A DNA stretch of 32,951 bases, taken from contig JAEZZN010000128.1 of assembly GCA_023418535.1 (NCBI GenBank), forward strand, positions 1 through 32,951, read 5' to 3'. The DNA comes from Bacillota bacterium (GTDB taxonomy: Bacteria; Bacillota_A; Clostridia; Tissierellales; Peptoniphilaceae). Positions 15,724-24,308 of the stretch are shown here, in pieces; positions within the stretch are counted from its first letter, which is position 1; each line of letters starts with the position of its first letter. A program made the position numbers and the translations under genes. The notes under the pieces were generated by a model. The model was given only the letters and a program-made list of their open reading frames with translations. It made no database searches and had not been told where the DNA came from.

Positions 15724-17610
15724 ATGAACATTCGTGATATTTCTAAAATTGCTGGCGTTTCAGCAGCAACCGTTTCAAAAATAATAAATAATAAGGCTGA
15801 TAATATAAGCGAAAAAACAAAAAAAAGAGTACTAGATATAGTTAAAAAATATAACTACACTCCATACTCTAATATTTCTAAATCTATTAATTCTTTTAAT
15901 ATAGGAGTATTAATTAATGACAATACTAATCACAAGCTTTTAGCTGGAATAATTGAGGGAATCCAAAATGATAATTATACACCTATTATTTTCAATAGCC
16001 TTAATGATCCTAACCTTGAATTAAAATATATAAAACTTATTTGTTCAAAGCATGTAGACGGCATTATTCTAGATTTAATTTCCACAAATGAAGAAGTTAT
16101 TAATTTTATAGATTCAAATAACATTCCATTCATTAAATTTGGCAAAAATTCTGACATTCCTAGTATACCTTATGATAATTTTTCATATATTTTGACACAA
16201 GAACTTATAGATGTCGGCCATGAAAAAATAGCTTGTATACTTGACCCAATGCAAAATAAATCTAGCTTTTTAGAAGGATTTCAAGCATGCATTTCTGATA
16301 ATAATTTATCAAATGATAATCATTTAGTTTTTGAAAACCTATCGGATTTAATATTATCAAGTTTAAATAAGAATGAAATAAGTGCATTAATAACAAATAG
16401 TTATAAAAAAGCAATAGAAATTTATAATACAGTTTCATCACTCCACTATCAGATACCTCAGGATTTTTCATTAACAACCATTAAATATGATAGTGATGAA
16501 GAAATGACTTATCCTTCTCTATCAAATGCTATTATTAGTTTTAGAGATTATGGTATTTTTATTTACAAATGTCTTTATAATAAAATACATAATATACCAA
16601 TTGCAAAAACCTATCATCAAGAGTTAAAAGTAGAGCAAAATCTTACTGTTACACCACCTTCAAGAGTTTTAAAAAATTCGCATATTTTGGTTATTGGTAG
16701 CATAAATATTGATAACTATTTAAACACTGATAAATTACCTAATAGTGGACGAGTTGTTATTTCTCCAGAATCTTTTAGCTATCCTGGAGGTAAAGGATTA
16801 AATCAAGCTGTTGGAGTTTCGTTGTTAGGTAAAAATGTTAATATAATTGCCAACGTAGGATCAGATAATTATTCAAATGATATATATAGAATCTTACAGG
16901 AGTATTCTATTAAAAATATTGGTATTAAACGTATAAATGGTACATCTACAGGGCAAGCTTATATTTTTGTTGAAAATAGTGGTAAATCAGTTATATCAAT
17001 ACTTTCAGGTGCTAACTCAACATTAAATGCCGATAGTATACAAGAAAGGAAAAATCTTTTTAAAAATTGCTCGTTCTGCTTAATTTCAAGCGAAATACCT
17101 CATGATGCCATTGAAAAAGCTTGTTATCTTTGCAAAAAAAATAATATAAAAATAATACTAAAGCCTACTGCTTGTGATAGTATATCCCAAAGTATACTTG
17201 AACAAATTGATTATTTAATACCAAACGAAAGCGAACTAAACCAGTTAACTAATCTAGATGGATTCTCTATCGAAGATAAAACAAAATATCTATTAGACAG
17301 GGGTGTCCAGAACGTTATAGTCACTCTAGGTTCTCAAGGATGCTTTCTTCATAATAATGCTACCAAAGCGTATTATGATGGTATAAAATTCACAACTATA
17401 GATGAAACTGGAGCTGCTGATGCATTTATAAGCGCTCTTTCGGTGTACCTTGCAAACGGTTTTACTCTTGACTCATCTATTAAAATAGCTAATTATGCAG
17501 GAGCATTTTCTGTATTAAAACAAGGTGTTATCTCATCACTAATTGATAAAAAATCTCTTGAAGCATATATTAGTAAAAACAAACCGGAATTGCTAAATAA
17601 AAACCTATAA
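15724..17610 (+). CDS. LacI-family regulator fused to a ribokinase-like (PfkB) domain
   Basis: 628 residues in two parts. Residues 1-46 are a LacI helix-turn-helix (NIRDISKIAGVSAATVSKII) with the hinge region after it. Residues about 55-315 are a periplasmic-binding-type sensor. Residues 320-620 are a full PfkB fold beginning HILVIGSINID, with GGKGLNQA at 355-362 and DETGAADAF at 560-568. In active ribokinase this last motif reads DTTGAGDTF; here the catalytic Asp (566) remains, but the second glycine of the anion hole is alanine and T is E, so kinase activity may be weakened. It diverges from rbsK and probably represses that operon through 15598-15626. The kinase domain may sense or consume ribose or ATP; this is inference. 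Confidence 0.9.
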   Translation: MNIRDISKIAGVSAATVSKIINNKADNISEKTKKRVLDIVKKYNYTPYSNISKSINSFNIGVLINDNTNHKLLAGIIEGIQNDNYTPIIFNSLNDPNLELKYIKLICSKHVDGIILDLISTNEEVINFIDSNNIPFIKFGKNSDIPSIPYDNFSYILTQELIDVGHEKIACILDPMQNKSSFLEGFQACISDNNLSNDNHLVFENLSDLILSSLNKNEISALITNSYKKAIEIYNTVSSLHYQIPQDFSLTTIKYDSDEEMTYPSLSNAIISFRDYGIFIYKCLYNKIHNIPIAKTYHQELKVEQNLTVTPPSRVLKNSHILVIGSINIDNYLNTDKLPNSGRVVISPESFSYPGGKGLNQAVGVSLLGKNVNIIANVGSDNYSNDIYRILQEYSIKNIGIKRINGTSTGQAYIFVENSGKSVISILSGANSTLNADSIQERKNLFKNCSFCLISSEIPHDAIEKACYLCKKNNIKIILKPTACDSISQSILEQIDYLIPNESELNQLTNLDGFSIEDKTKYLLDRGVQNVIVTLGSQGCFLHNNATKAYYDGIKFTTIDETGAADAFISALSVYLANGFTLDSSIKIANYAGAFSVLKQGVISSLIDKKSLEAYISKNKPELLNKNL

Positions 17611-17613
17611 CAA

Positions 17614-17672
17614 CAAATAAAAATATACCAAGTTTAGACAACTATAATCTAAACTTGGTATATTTTTATTTG
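17614..17672. terminator. Bidirectional terminator, perfect 25-bp stem
   Basis: Positions 17614-17638 pair without mismatch with 17648-17672 around a 9-base loop. AT-rich ends supply U-tails both ways. It separates the convergent regulator fusion and the cyclodeaminase gene. Confidence 0.85.
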
Positions 17673-17678
17673 GATACA

Positions 17679-18665
17679 TTATATTTCTAGGACTTTACCA
17701 ATCCCTTTTTCAACTGCTTTTTTATATATCTTTTCTGCAACTACAATATCAAAAACAGCAGAACCAGTAGTTTTAAACCATGTAATTTCATCGTCATTTT
17801 CTCTGCCTTTTTCCTTACCATTTATGATATTACCTAATTCATGGCAAATTTTTTCTTTAGTTATAACTCCATTTTCTAACGGTAATATTACATCTCCAGA
17901 TTCATTAATAACTCCTTCAATTGTATCTAGGAATATTTTATCTGCTTTTAGTAATACTTCTACCGGAGTTTCTTGCATTTCACGAGTATATGAACCAACT
18001 GAATTAATATGCACACCATTTTTTAAATTAGAAGCATCAAATACCGGATTTTTTGCAGTTGTTACTAAAGTTATAATATCAGCCTTACCCACAACTTCAT
18101 TTGGATTTTTTACAGCTTCTACATCTATATTATATTCATTCATAATATAATCGGAAAATTCTTTAGCTCTTTTTTGATCAATATCTGCTACATATATTTT
18201 CTTTATTTTTCTCACTGATAAAACAGCTTCAACTTGAGATTTCGCCTGTCCTCCAGTCCCAATAATTAAAAATATTTCAGCGTCTTTTTTGGCCAAAACA
18301 TCTGTTGCTGCACCTGATAGTGCTCCTGTTCTAAGCTGCGTTAGATATGTACCATCTAGAATTGATTTAACTTCCCCCGTTTTTTCATCAATTAATATCA
18401 TAGATGCAGGAACAGAACTCTTTCCAAGATTAATATTATTTGGATATACTGATACAATTTTTATACCAAGTCCCATTCCATCTCCCGCATAACCAGGCAT
18501 AAATAAAGCTTGTCCTTCATTTTCCGGAACAGATATATTAACCCTAAGAGGTATATTACTTTTATTAGATGAATAGAGCACTAATGCATCCTTATCAGCA
18601 TCTATTGCGTCAGTCATTGTTATAGCTTCTTCTATATCTTTTTTATTTAATACTAAAATATCCAT
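17679..18665 (-). CDS. Ornithine cyclodeaminase/mu-crystallin family enzyme
   Basis: 328 residues. The substrate-lobe motif LTQLRTGALSGAATDVLAKK and the NAD(P)-binding glycine loop IIGTGGQAKSQVEAVL are clear, with GSY after the second beta strand and the family's WFKTTGSAV near the C-terminus. Family members include ornithine cyclodeaminase, alanine dehydrogenase and ketimine reductases, all acting through an imine intermediate with NAD(P). Exact substrate not determinable. It is the last gene of a three-gene operon with a TSUP transporter (gap 3 bases) and a TrmB-type regulator. Confidence 0.9.
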   Translation of the reverse strand: MDILVLNKKDIEEAITMTDAIDADKDALVLYSSNKSNIPLRVNISVPENEGQALFMPGYAGDGMGLGIKIVSVYPNNINLGKSSVPASMILIDEKTGEVKSILDGTYLTQLRTGALSGAATDVLAKKDAEIFLIIGTGGQAKSQVEAVLSVRKIKKIYVADIDQKRAKEFSDYIMNEYNIDVEAVKNPNEVVGKADIITLVTTAKNPVFDASNLKNGVHINSVGSYTREMQETPVEVLLKADKIFLDTIEGVINESGDVILPLENGVITKEKICHELGNIINGKEKGRENDDEITWFKTTGSAVFDIVVAEKIYKKAVEKGIGKVLEI

Positions 18666-18668
18666 AAA

Positions 18669-19532
18669 TTACCTCTTTCTAAGACTTAACAACATTGAAA
18701 TAGCACTATATAGTATAACCACTAATGCTACCCACTGTAATAAGGTTATATCTAAACTCTTTACTAAGAAGACTGCACATAAAACACCTATAACACCAAA
18801 TATTGCTGAAAACAATGTGATTTTTCTTGAATATGATTTTAATTTTATAAATTGCATGCTACCTATAGGAACTGAAAATGTACACGCACCCATCATAATA
18901 GGGAATGCAACATCTGGTGAAAGACCAAGCGCATATACTGTTGCCATAGTTAATGGGTATGACCCTATCCCAATATTATTAAACGCACCATAAACAAATG
19001 ATAAGCAACCTAGGATAATCAATTTTGAAATTGATAACTCTGTAGCCTCACCCCCTACTGGCATTATTCCAAGTTTACCTATTATTATCAACGCTGCTGC
19101 TATAAACAACCCTATAGTTACAAATATTTTGATAATTCTTGCAGGTAATTTAACAACATATCTAGGACTCACATATGCACCAATTACTTGCAAAACTATC
19201 GGAACTATCAATGTCAAAAGCCCAACTTTTATTGAAGTAATATAGCATAGAGCCATAACAAATACAGGAATTACACATGCTGTATTTAATGTGCCTGGTA
19301 ATTTTTTAGCATCTACCCATTTCATTTTTGGATATACCGCTGCTCCTATAGCAAAATCACTTATACCAAATGTAGATAGTAAAAATATAACAAACTGTGA
19401 TATTGCAAGTGCTATAGGATTTGCATTTTCATTTTTTAATTCTTCTTTATTAGCAAAAGTATCTTTTAAAAATGCAAAAATAAATGAAATATTAACAATA
19501 ACAATTAAAATAAGAATAATTTTTGTAATCAT
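18669..19532 (-). CDS. TSUP (TauE/SafE) family membrane transporter
   Basis: 287 residues, about eight hydrophobic segments. FLLSTFGISDFAIGAAVYPK in the first repeat and YGAFNNIGIGSYPL in the second are the paired half-motifs of TauE/SafE permeases. Characterised relatives move sulfite, sulfonates, sulfoacetate or small organic acids. The operon with an amino-acid-imine enzyme suggests a small organic acid or amino-acid-related substrate; this is inference. It starts nine bases after the TrmB-type regulator gene. Confidence 0.88.
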   Translation of the reverse strand: MITKIILILIVIVNISFIFAFLKDTFANKEELKNENANPIALAISQFVIFLLSTFGISDFAIGAAVYPKMKWVDAKKLPGTLNTACVIPVFVMALCYITSIKVGLLTLIVPIVLQVIGAYVSPRYVVKLPARIIKIFVTIGLFIAAALIIIGKLGIMPVGGEATELSISKLIILGCLSFVYGAFNNIGIGSYPLTMATVYALGLSPDVAFPIMMGACTFSVPIGSMQFIKLKSYSRKITLFSAIFGVIGVLCAVFLVKSLDITLLQWVALVVILYSAISMLLSLRKR

Positions 19533-19541
19533 AATTAACTC

Positions 19542-20330
19542 CTAAAAAACTTCTCTTATTTCATTCATGATATTTTCTTTTTTATCCATATCAATATAAG
19601 AAATAAGTTTTAAGCAATATGCATCATGTAAAATATATTCTTTTGCAAAGAATACCATACTTGGATTATCAGTAAAAATGCCTGCGGTAATATCTTTTCT
19701 AACTGTCCCATATAACATTTTTTCATTATCAACACACAAATTAAGCCATCTTGAATTAAATTCAGCTAACTTTTCTTCTTCAAATCCATGTATAAATATA
19801 TTAGGAATATTAGATTCATATTTTTTATAAGCATCGTATAATATAACTAGCGTTTTGATACCACTATTTTTCTTATCAATTATGAGTTTTTCAATCTCAT
19901 CAGTAAGTTCTTCCTTCCATATTTGAATACATATTTCACTTTTAGCACTTAGAATTATTTCTTTTAATTTAATATAAAATGAATTATAGCTTGAAATATT
20001 CCATGAAAAATCTTTATTCTGTGTATAAGGAAAATTTGGTAAACAAATATTCAATTGATCAATCTTTGACTTCATTTCTGATTTTAATATCTCAATAAGA
20101 TTATTTTTTGTCTCTGCCAAATATAGATTTGAAGCTGCACTTTTGCGTTGTAACACAATTCCCCTATCACATAAAGACTCTAACGCTGTATATACTTTAG
20201 ATCTATCAACTCCTGAAATTTTCGAAACCTCATATCCTGTACAAATCCCTGCATTATACAATCCTAAGAAAACTTTAGATTCAATTTGCGTTAATCCAAA
20301 TGATTTTAAAATATTAACTAAATCATGCAT
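19542..20330 (-). CDS. TrmB-family transcriptional regulator
   Basis: 262 residues. The N-terminal 75 residues form the TrmB winged helix: LKSFGLTQIESKVFLGLYNA, then GYEVSKISGVDRSKVYTALESL as recognition region. A short coiled segment leads into a C-terminal effector domain (from about 100) of the PLD-like TrmB_C type. Such regulators respond to sugars or other small molecules. It is the first gene of the operon with the TSUP transporter and cyclodeaminase, so it likely controls that operon, including itself, through the promoter at 20366-20393. Confidence 0.85.
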   Translation of the reverse strand: MHDLVNILKSFGLTQIESKVFLGLYNAGICTGYEVSKISGVDRSKVYTALESLCDRGIVLQRKSAASNLYLAETKNNLIEILKSEMKSKIDQLNICLPNFPYTQNKDFSWNISSYNSFYIKLKEIILSAKSEICIQIWKEELTDEIEKLIIDKKNSGIKTLVILYDAYKKYESNIPNIFIHGFEEEKLAEFNSRWLNLCVDNEKMLYGTVRKDITAGIFTDNPSMVFFAKEYILHDAYCLKLISYIDMDKKENIMNEIREVF

Positions 20331-20345
20331 ATTTACCTCGTATAT

Positions 20346-20355
20346 AGTAGCTACT
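20346..20355. promoter_or_regulatory. Candidate operator in the TrmB-gene leader
   Basis: AGTAGCTACT (20346-20355) is a perfect 10-bp palindrome just downstream of the predicted start site, with a related TAGTTACTA-type half-site beside it. The position suits autorepression. Confidence 0.4.
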
Positions 20356-20365
20356 TATAGTAACT

Positions 20366-20393
20366 ATTATATAACTTGTTAAATTTTTGTCAA
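20366..20393 (-). promoter_or_regulatory. Strong sigma-A promoter of the TrmB-TSUP-cyclodeaminase operon
   Basis: Minus strand: consensus -35 TTGACA (20393-20388), 16-base spacer, consensus -10 TATAAT (20371-20366). The best promoter match in the window. Confidence 0.75.
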
Positions 20394-20449
20394 TAAAGTT
20401 TATATGCAGATTTATTAAAATAAAAAAATATATTTTTTCCCAAATTAAA

Positions 20450-20477
20450 AAAGAGGTGTATAAAATTGTTACACCTC
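20450..20477 (-). terminator. Terminator after the small winged-helix-like gene
   Basis: GAGGTGTA (20453-20460) with TACACCTC (20470-20477), 9-base loop; minus-strand tail of six T. It shows that transcription of the 20490-23564 group ends here. Confidence 0.8.
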
Positions 20478-20489
20478 AATCAACTATTA

Positions 20490-20621
20490 TCAGTTTTTAA
20501 ATTTATATTTATATTTATATTTACCTTTACCATAACCAGATACCGGCTCAATAATATCTGACTGTAGTAGATTTGAAAGAAGTTTTGATACACTTGAATT
20601 TTTTAAATTAATCAATTCCAT
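20490..20621 (-). CDS. 43-residue peptide resembling the end of a winged-helix domain
   Basis: The frame starts with an ATG (20621) preceded by GGAGAAG and is followed by a good terminator, so it may be translated. The peptide begins MELINLKNSSVSKLLSNLLQ and continues SDIIEPVSGYGKGKYKYKYK to the end. LL...L...IIEPVSGYGKGKY is the typical C-terminal winged-helix wing of Fic/AlbA_2-type DNA-binding proteins, so it is either a stump of such a gene or a free-standing wing-helix peptide. The repeated Lys-Tyr codons come from a TTTATA repeat. It lies 30 bases downstream of the J-domain gene. Confidence 0.5.
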   Translation of the reverse strand: MELINLKNSSVSKLLSNLLQSDIIEPVSGYGKGKYKYKYKFKN

Positions 20622-20650
20622 AATTTAACTTCTCCAAATAATTTATCGTA

Positions 20651-21186
20651 CTAATCAAAATTTCTATATTTTTTTATAGTTTCATATGCAACATTTATTG
20701 ACTGAAGTGTTTTAACAGCTCTTTCATTATTTTCATGGTTATCAGGATGGTTAGCTTTTATAAGAAATTTATATTGTTTTTTTATAGTATCTATATCATC
20801 ATCATATTCTACATTTAATTTATTACACGCTTCCCTATACTCTACTATTAAGTCATCCTTAAAAGTATCCTTAAATTCGCCATCTGATTTATTATATTCA
20901 CTATCAGTATTTTTTTCGATGTTAAAATTTTTATATCTACCTTCTAGAGAATCATCATTTCTTTCTAGCTCTTCATCATAAAGTTCATAAATTATTCTAT
21001 TTTCTTTTTTAAATATACCATTAAAAGGTACTCCCCTTATTAGCATCTCAATATATGTATACTCTTTATATGTTCTAAGTCTTCGTCTATATACAAACCA
21101 CGTAGTAACAATCAAAAAAATAAAATTAAGTACTTGATTAATTAAAAAAGATAAGCTCCTGCAATTAATAAAGGTAGTGTCAACAT
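20651..21186 (-). pseudogene. Membrane-anchored J-domain protein, one-base frameshift near the N-terminus
   Basis: The main frame (from about 21115) ends with a J domain: the last 65 residues contain YKFLIKANHPDNH with the HPD tripeptide that stimulates Hsp70 ATPase. Its N-terminus lacks a start codon, but a separate frame begins with an ATG at 21186 behind an AAAGGTGAT site and encodes MLTLPLLIAGAYLF before stopping at a run of six T (21144-21149). Adding one T joins it to LINQVLNFIFLIVTTWFVY, giving a continuous membrane anchor. The gene therefore looks like a J-domain protein of about 178 residues with an N-terminal membrane hairpin, carrying a one-base deletion or a sequencing error. It sits between the ABC permease and the 43-residue peptide; a link to the exporter is only positional. 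Confidence 0.65.
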
Positions 21187-21286
21187 ATTATCACCTTTAC
21201 CTACTTATTCATATTTTTTTAATACATTATACGTAACATATACATAAATTCAAGAAAATAAAGTTCCGCCTTAAAGATTTTCCATC

Positions 21287-22861
21287 CTATATCTTTAACT
21301 TAAATGTTTTTGGAGCATAAAAGTATATTAATACACTTGCTAATATAAAATATAGAATACAAAATAGTATTGTATATAATCCAAAAACCATTAAAGGGAT
21401 ATCTAATCGCATTAATAAATATATTAATAATGCCGTCACATTAGATATTATTGAATATGGTAAACTTTTCATTTTAATTTCAACCGTATATGGTTGTAGT
21501 AAATAGTACAATGCTAGATTATGAATCGTTAGAAAAACACTTCCAAATAAAATACTAACTACTAGTATAGCATAGCTCAATGGATTATCGCTCCCACCAG
21601 TAATATGTAGCATTATAGCTAGTCCAAATGCTAATATAGCTACAGGGACTATATTTATTTTTATAATTTCTCGTAACCTAATTATAAATAGCTTTAATAT
21701 AGATTTTTGTTTTTTGTAAAAAGCATATGTCAGTAAGCTGTAATCACAATTCATAAAACAAGTTTCAGTAAATTTATTGCTACTATTAAATATAAATACT
21801 ATGAAGTGAAAAATTGGAAATTTTTTAAGTATTATTGCATTTAGTTCCATTTTAAGATCAGGAAATAAATATATTAATAATATAGCTACAAGAATAAGAA
21901 TTATACATATATAAGAATTTAATCTTGTTTTATTATAAAATATTTTTTTATGTCTTTTTATAAATAATTCATTAAGATATTCAAATCCACTTTTATTACT
22001 TTTGATTGATAATTCTGTTGTAATTATTTTTGTACTTAATTCCTTTTGTATATTCTCTGTACCATTAAAAATAATTGAAAATGTACTATTAAATCCATTT
22101 TTATTTAATTCATAATAATACCTAAATTCTAGTATATATTTTAAATTTATTAGCCCTAGAGGTATAAATATCAAAAATAAAATAATTGATATATTTTTAG
22201 GTAATGAAATAGAGAAATAAGGTAATAAGTATGCACAAACGAATATGGCTATATTTAATATAAATTTCAACTTTTTGGTTTTATCTTTTAATGATATATC
22301 TCCAGTTTTCTCAAAATATTTTAGAATTTGTGATACATATGTAACTTTAACTCCCGCTATACAAAAAGGTAAAAGTATACACATCCATAAGCTTACACCT
22401 CTACTTAGTCCAAATATAATTGTGAAAGGCATGAATCCAACAACTATGTTTAATAAATTATATATGTATTGATTAATAGTCGCCTCTTTTGCATTCATTC
22501 TCATAAGTATAATCAAATAATACTTCGATTTGTCAAAATCGAATATATCATTATATATATTTGCCCCTATTATTGTAAGCATTAATAGAATATGTAAAAA
22601 CACTTGATCATTTGCCATTTGAGTAAAGTATTCCCCTATAGACCATACCATAAGCAGTAAATATAAACATTTCCATACAAATGTGGCAATAAATTCCCAT
22701 ATTATTGATAATATATTAGCTAATATTTTTAATGACTTTATACCATATAACTTTGATGATGAAATTTTGTTTAATACCGGTAATTTTTTCAATAGATACA
22801 GCAACACATTTACATGATAAACATTTTTTATCGAAAATATTATCTTAAAAGTTCTATTCAT
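21287..22861 (-). CDS. Large ABC transporter permease
   Basis: 524 residues from the ATG at 22861 (GAGG site, 8-base overlap with the ATPase stop; an ATG at 22885 is also possible). Ten or more hydrophobic segments are visible, in two blocks separated by a charged cytoplasmic loop around residues 270-310. No family motif beyond general ABC-2/bacteriocin-type permease character is recognised. The overlap with a dedicated ATPase makes the transporter assignment fairly secure; cargo unknown. No substrate-binding protein is nearby, which favours export. Confidence 0.7.
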   Translation of the reverse strand: MNRTFKIIFSIKNVYHVNVLLYLLKKLPVLNKISSSKLYGIKSLKILANILSIIWEFIATFVWKCLYLLLMVWSIGEYFTQMANDQVFLHILLMLTIIGANIYNDIFDFDKSKYYLIILMRMNAKEATINQYIYNLLNIVVGFMPFTIIFGLSRGVSLWMCILLPFCIAGVKVTYVSQILKYFEKTGDISLKDKTKKLKFILNIAIFVCAYLLPYFSISLPKNISIILFLIFIPLGLINLKYILEFRYYYELNKNGFNSTFSIIFNGTENIQKELSTKIITTELSIKSNKSGFEYLNELFIKRHKKIFYNKTRLNSYICIILILVAILLIYLFPDLKMELNAIILKKFPIFHFIVFIFNSSNKFTETCFMNCDYSLLTYAFYKKQKSILKLFIIRLREIIKINIVPVAILAFGLAIMLHITGGSDNPLSYAILVVSILFGSVFLTIHNLALYYLLQPYTVEIKMKSLPYSIISNVTALLIYLLMRLDIPLMVFGLYTILFCILYFILASVLIYFYAPKTFKLKI

Positions 22862-23564
22862 TATTTTCCTCGCGTAATGCTTCAATTATTTTAACCTTAA
22901 AGTTGTCGCTATTTAATTTAGACGTTTCAATTATTTCAAACTTTCCATTTTTTAGTAGTACAATCTCATCACATAAGTCAACTGCTAGATCCATTATATG
23001 TGTTGAAATTATAATGATACAGTTCTTTTTAATATTTCTTAGAATTTGCTTCATTTCTTCTGCTACTACAATATCAAGAGAAGTTAACGGTTCATCAAGT
23101 AGTAATATATTTGGTTCTGCCATAATATTTATAAGCATCTGCATTTTGTTTTTCATCCCATGCGAATACTCTTTTAACAATTTATCTCTATCATCTATAT
23201 CTATTTTTACTATATCAAAATACTCATCAATAGTTTTTAAATCTTGAATCGATTCTCTATTTATATCTATAAAAAACTTTAAAAATTCTCTACCTGTAAG
23301 AAATTCTGGTACTGTTGGTATCGATAATACATAGCCAATATCTTCTGATATAGTTTCTCTAATATTAGAGTTCTCAGCTTCTATGAAAAACTTTCCCTTA
23401 TCAATTTTTATATCTTTATTTAAACAATTAAAGAATGTAGTTTTACCTGCACCATTTCTTCCAAGCAGTCCATATATCTTTCCCTCTTGAAACGTGAAGT
23501 TTATGTCATTTAAAACTTTTTTCTTATTAAAAGTTTTTGTTAATTGTTCAATTATAAGCTTCAT
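22854..23564 (-). CDS. ABC transporter ATP-binding protein
   Basis: About 236 residues from the ATG at 23564, which has GGAGG five bases upstream. Walker A GLLGRNGAGKTTFF, a signature loop YSHGMKNKMQM (variant of LSGGQ, usual in export-type ATPases), Walker B ILLLDEPLTSLD and switch histidine in ISTHIMD are present, so it should hydrolyse ATP. It powers the large permease that follows with an 8-base overlap. Confidence 0.92.
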   Translation of the reverse strand: MKLIIEQLTKTFNKKKVLNDINFTFQEGKIYGLLGRNGAGKTTFFNCLNKDIKIDKGKFFIEAENSNIRETISEDIGYVLSIPTVPEFLTGREFLKFFIDINRESIQDLKTIDEYFDIVKIDIDDRDKLLKEYSHGMKNKMQMLINIMAEPNILLLDEPLTSLDIVVAEEMKQILRNIKKNCIIIISTHIMDLAVDLCDEIVLLKNGKFEIIETSKLNSDNFKVKIIEALREENNE

Positions 23565-23617
23565 AATAACCTCCATTTCACTTACAGTATTAATTAATCA
23601 TCATAAATATATAGGTT

Positions 23618-23705
23618 TTAAAATTTATTTTCATTTATCATTATATATGCTTTAGATAACATACCAAATATTCCAGAATAGTAATCATTAGTTTCATTAA
23701 GAATA
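23618..23705 (-). other. Short unassigned frame in the gene-free stretch upstream of the ABC genes
   Basis: Between 23565 and 24308 there is no intact gene. One minus-strand frame reads NETNDYYSGIFGMLSKAYIM and then INENKF before its stop, without a start codon and with stops just upstream. It could be the last residues of a lost gene. The rest of 23706-23950 is stop-rich AT sequence in which I see nothing. Confidence 0.2.
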
Positions 23706-23946
23706 TTTTATTACAGTAATTTCCTTTGTTAATTCTTCGAGATATTATGATGTCAATCAAATTTTGATATAATTTTATCATATAACTTTTATAAAGTACA
23801 TTTAATAATAAAATCATCAATTCTGTATATGATTCATTTTATTAGATGGTTTCAATAAGTCTATCGAAAAATATCTGGTTAAAATTTCTACATAGTTTTT
23901 AAAATAAACAGAGAATATATACATATAAAAATAACATAACAAATAG

Positions 23947-23969
23947 AAAAAAGGGAGATAAATTCTCCC
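23947..23969 (-). terminator. Terminator-like hairpin in the relic region
   Basis: GGGAGA (23953-23958) with TCTCCC (23964-23969), 5-base loop, followed on the minus strand by six T. No intact gene lies directly upstream, so it probably served a lost gene or element. Confidence 0.6.
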
Positions 23970-24012
23970 TCAATACTCAAATTTATAATAAATATATCAC
24001 TGGGCATTTGTC

Positions 24013-24036
24013 ACCATCAGTATTTGACAAAGAGCC
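24013..24036 (-). mobile_element. Solitary ISL3-type terminal inverted repeat
   Basis: Read on the minus strand from 24036, the sequence GGCTCTTTGTCAAATACTGA (continuing TGGT) resembles the end that precedes the ISL3-type transposase at 32296 (GGTTCTATAATATTTAGTGT, continuing TGGT). Matches are spread through the 24 bases rather than continuous. No transposase is attached, so this looks like the stranded end of a lost copy. Confidence 0.45.
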
Positions 24037-24052
24037 GAACTATTATATAAAA

Positions 24053-24086
24053 AAGATTACCCTTTTACTACAAATTGGGTAATCTT
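24053..24086 (-). terminator. Second copy of the 54-112 terminator
   Basis: AAGATTACCC (24053-24062) with GGGTAATCTT (24077-24086), 14-base loop and minus-strand T-run. The upstream flank (ATCTTAT-TAACTTTTATACCT) matches the copy at the window start. No gene is attached here; 24106-24308 holds nothing recognisable. Confidence 0.6.
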
Positions 24087-24308
24087 ATTATAACTTTTAT
24101 ACCTTTAATCGATATCTAATTAATTTCCATTGATTAATAAATACTGTTTATATTCTCCGATCCATGAATAAATAAGATAACTAAAACTATCATTAATTAT
24201 CACTTCCAACATATCAGCATTAAATGATATTTTATTAATTACTTATTAAAAAAATATATTAGATCTATATAAATTATGCATTAACACCTTATAGAGTATT
24301 TTATTTTT

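Noticed and set aside
20505..20530. TTTATA repeats that could suggest a short tandem array or CRISPR
   Set aside because: Only about three units without spacers; they encode the Lys-Tyr repeat of a small open frame.
21270..21300. TTAAAGAT/ATCTTTAA hairpin after the large permease as a terminator
   Set aside because: No GC pairs of note and no T-run after it; the downstream J-domain gene is probably still reached by transcription or has its own promoter.
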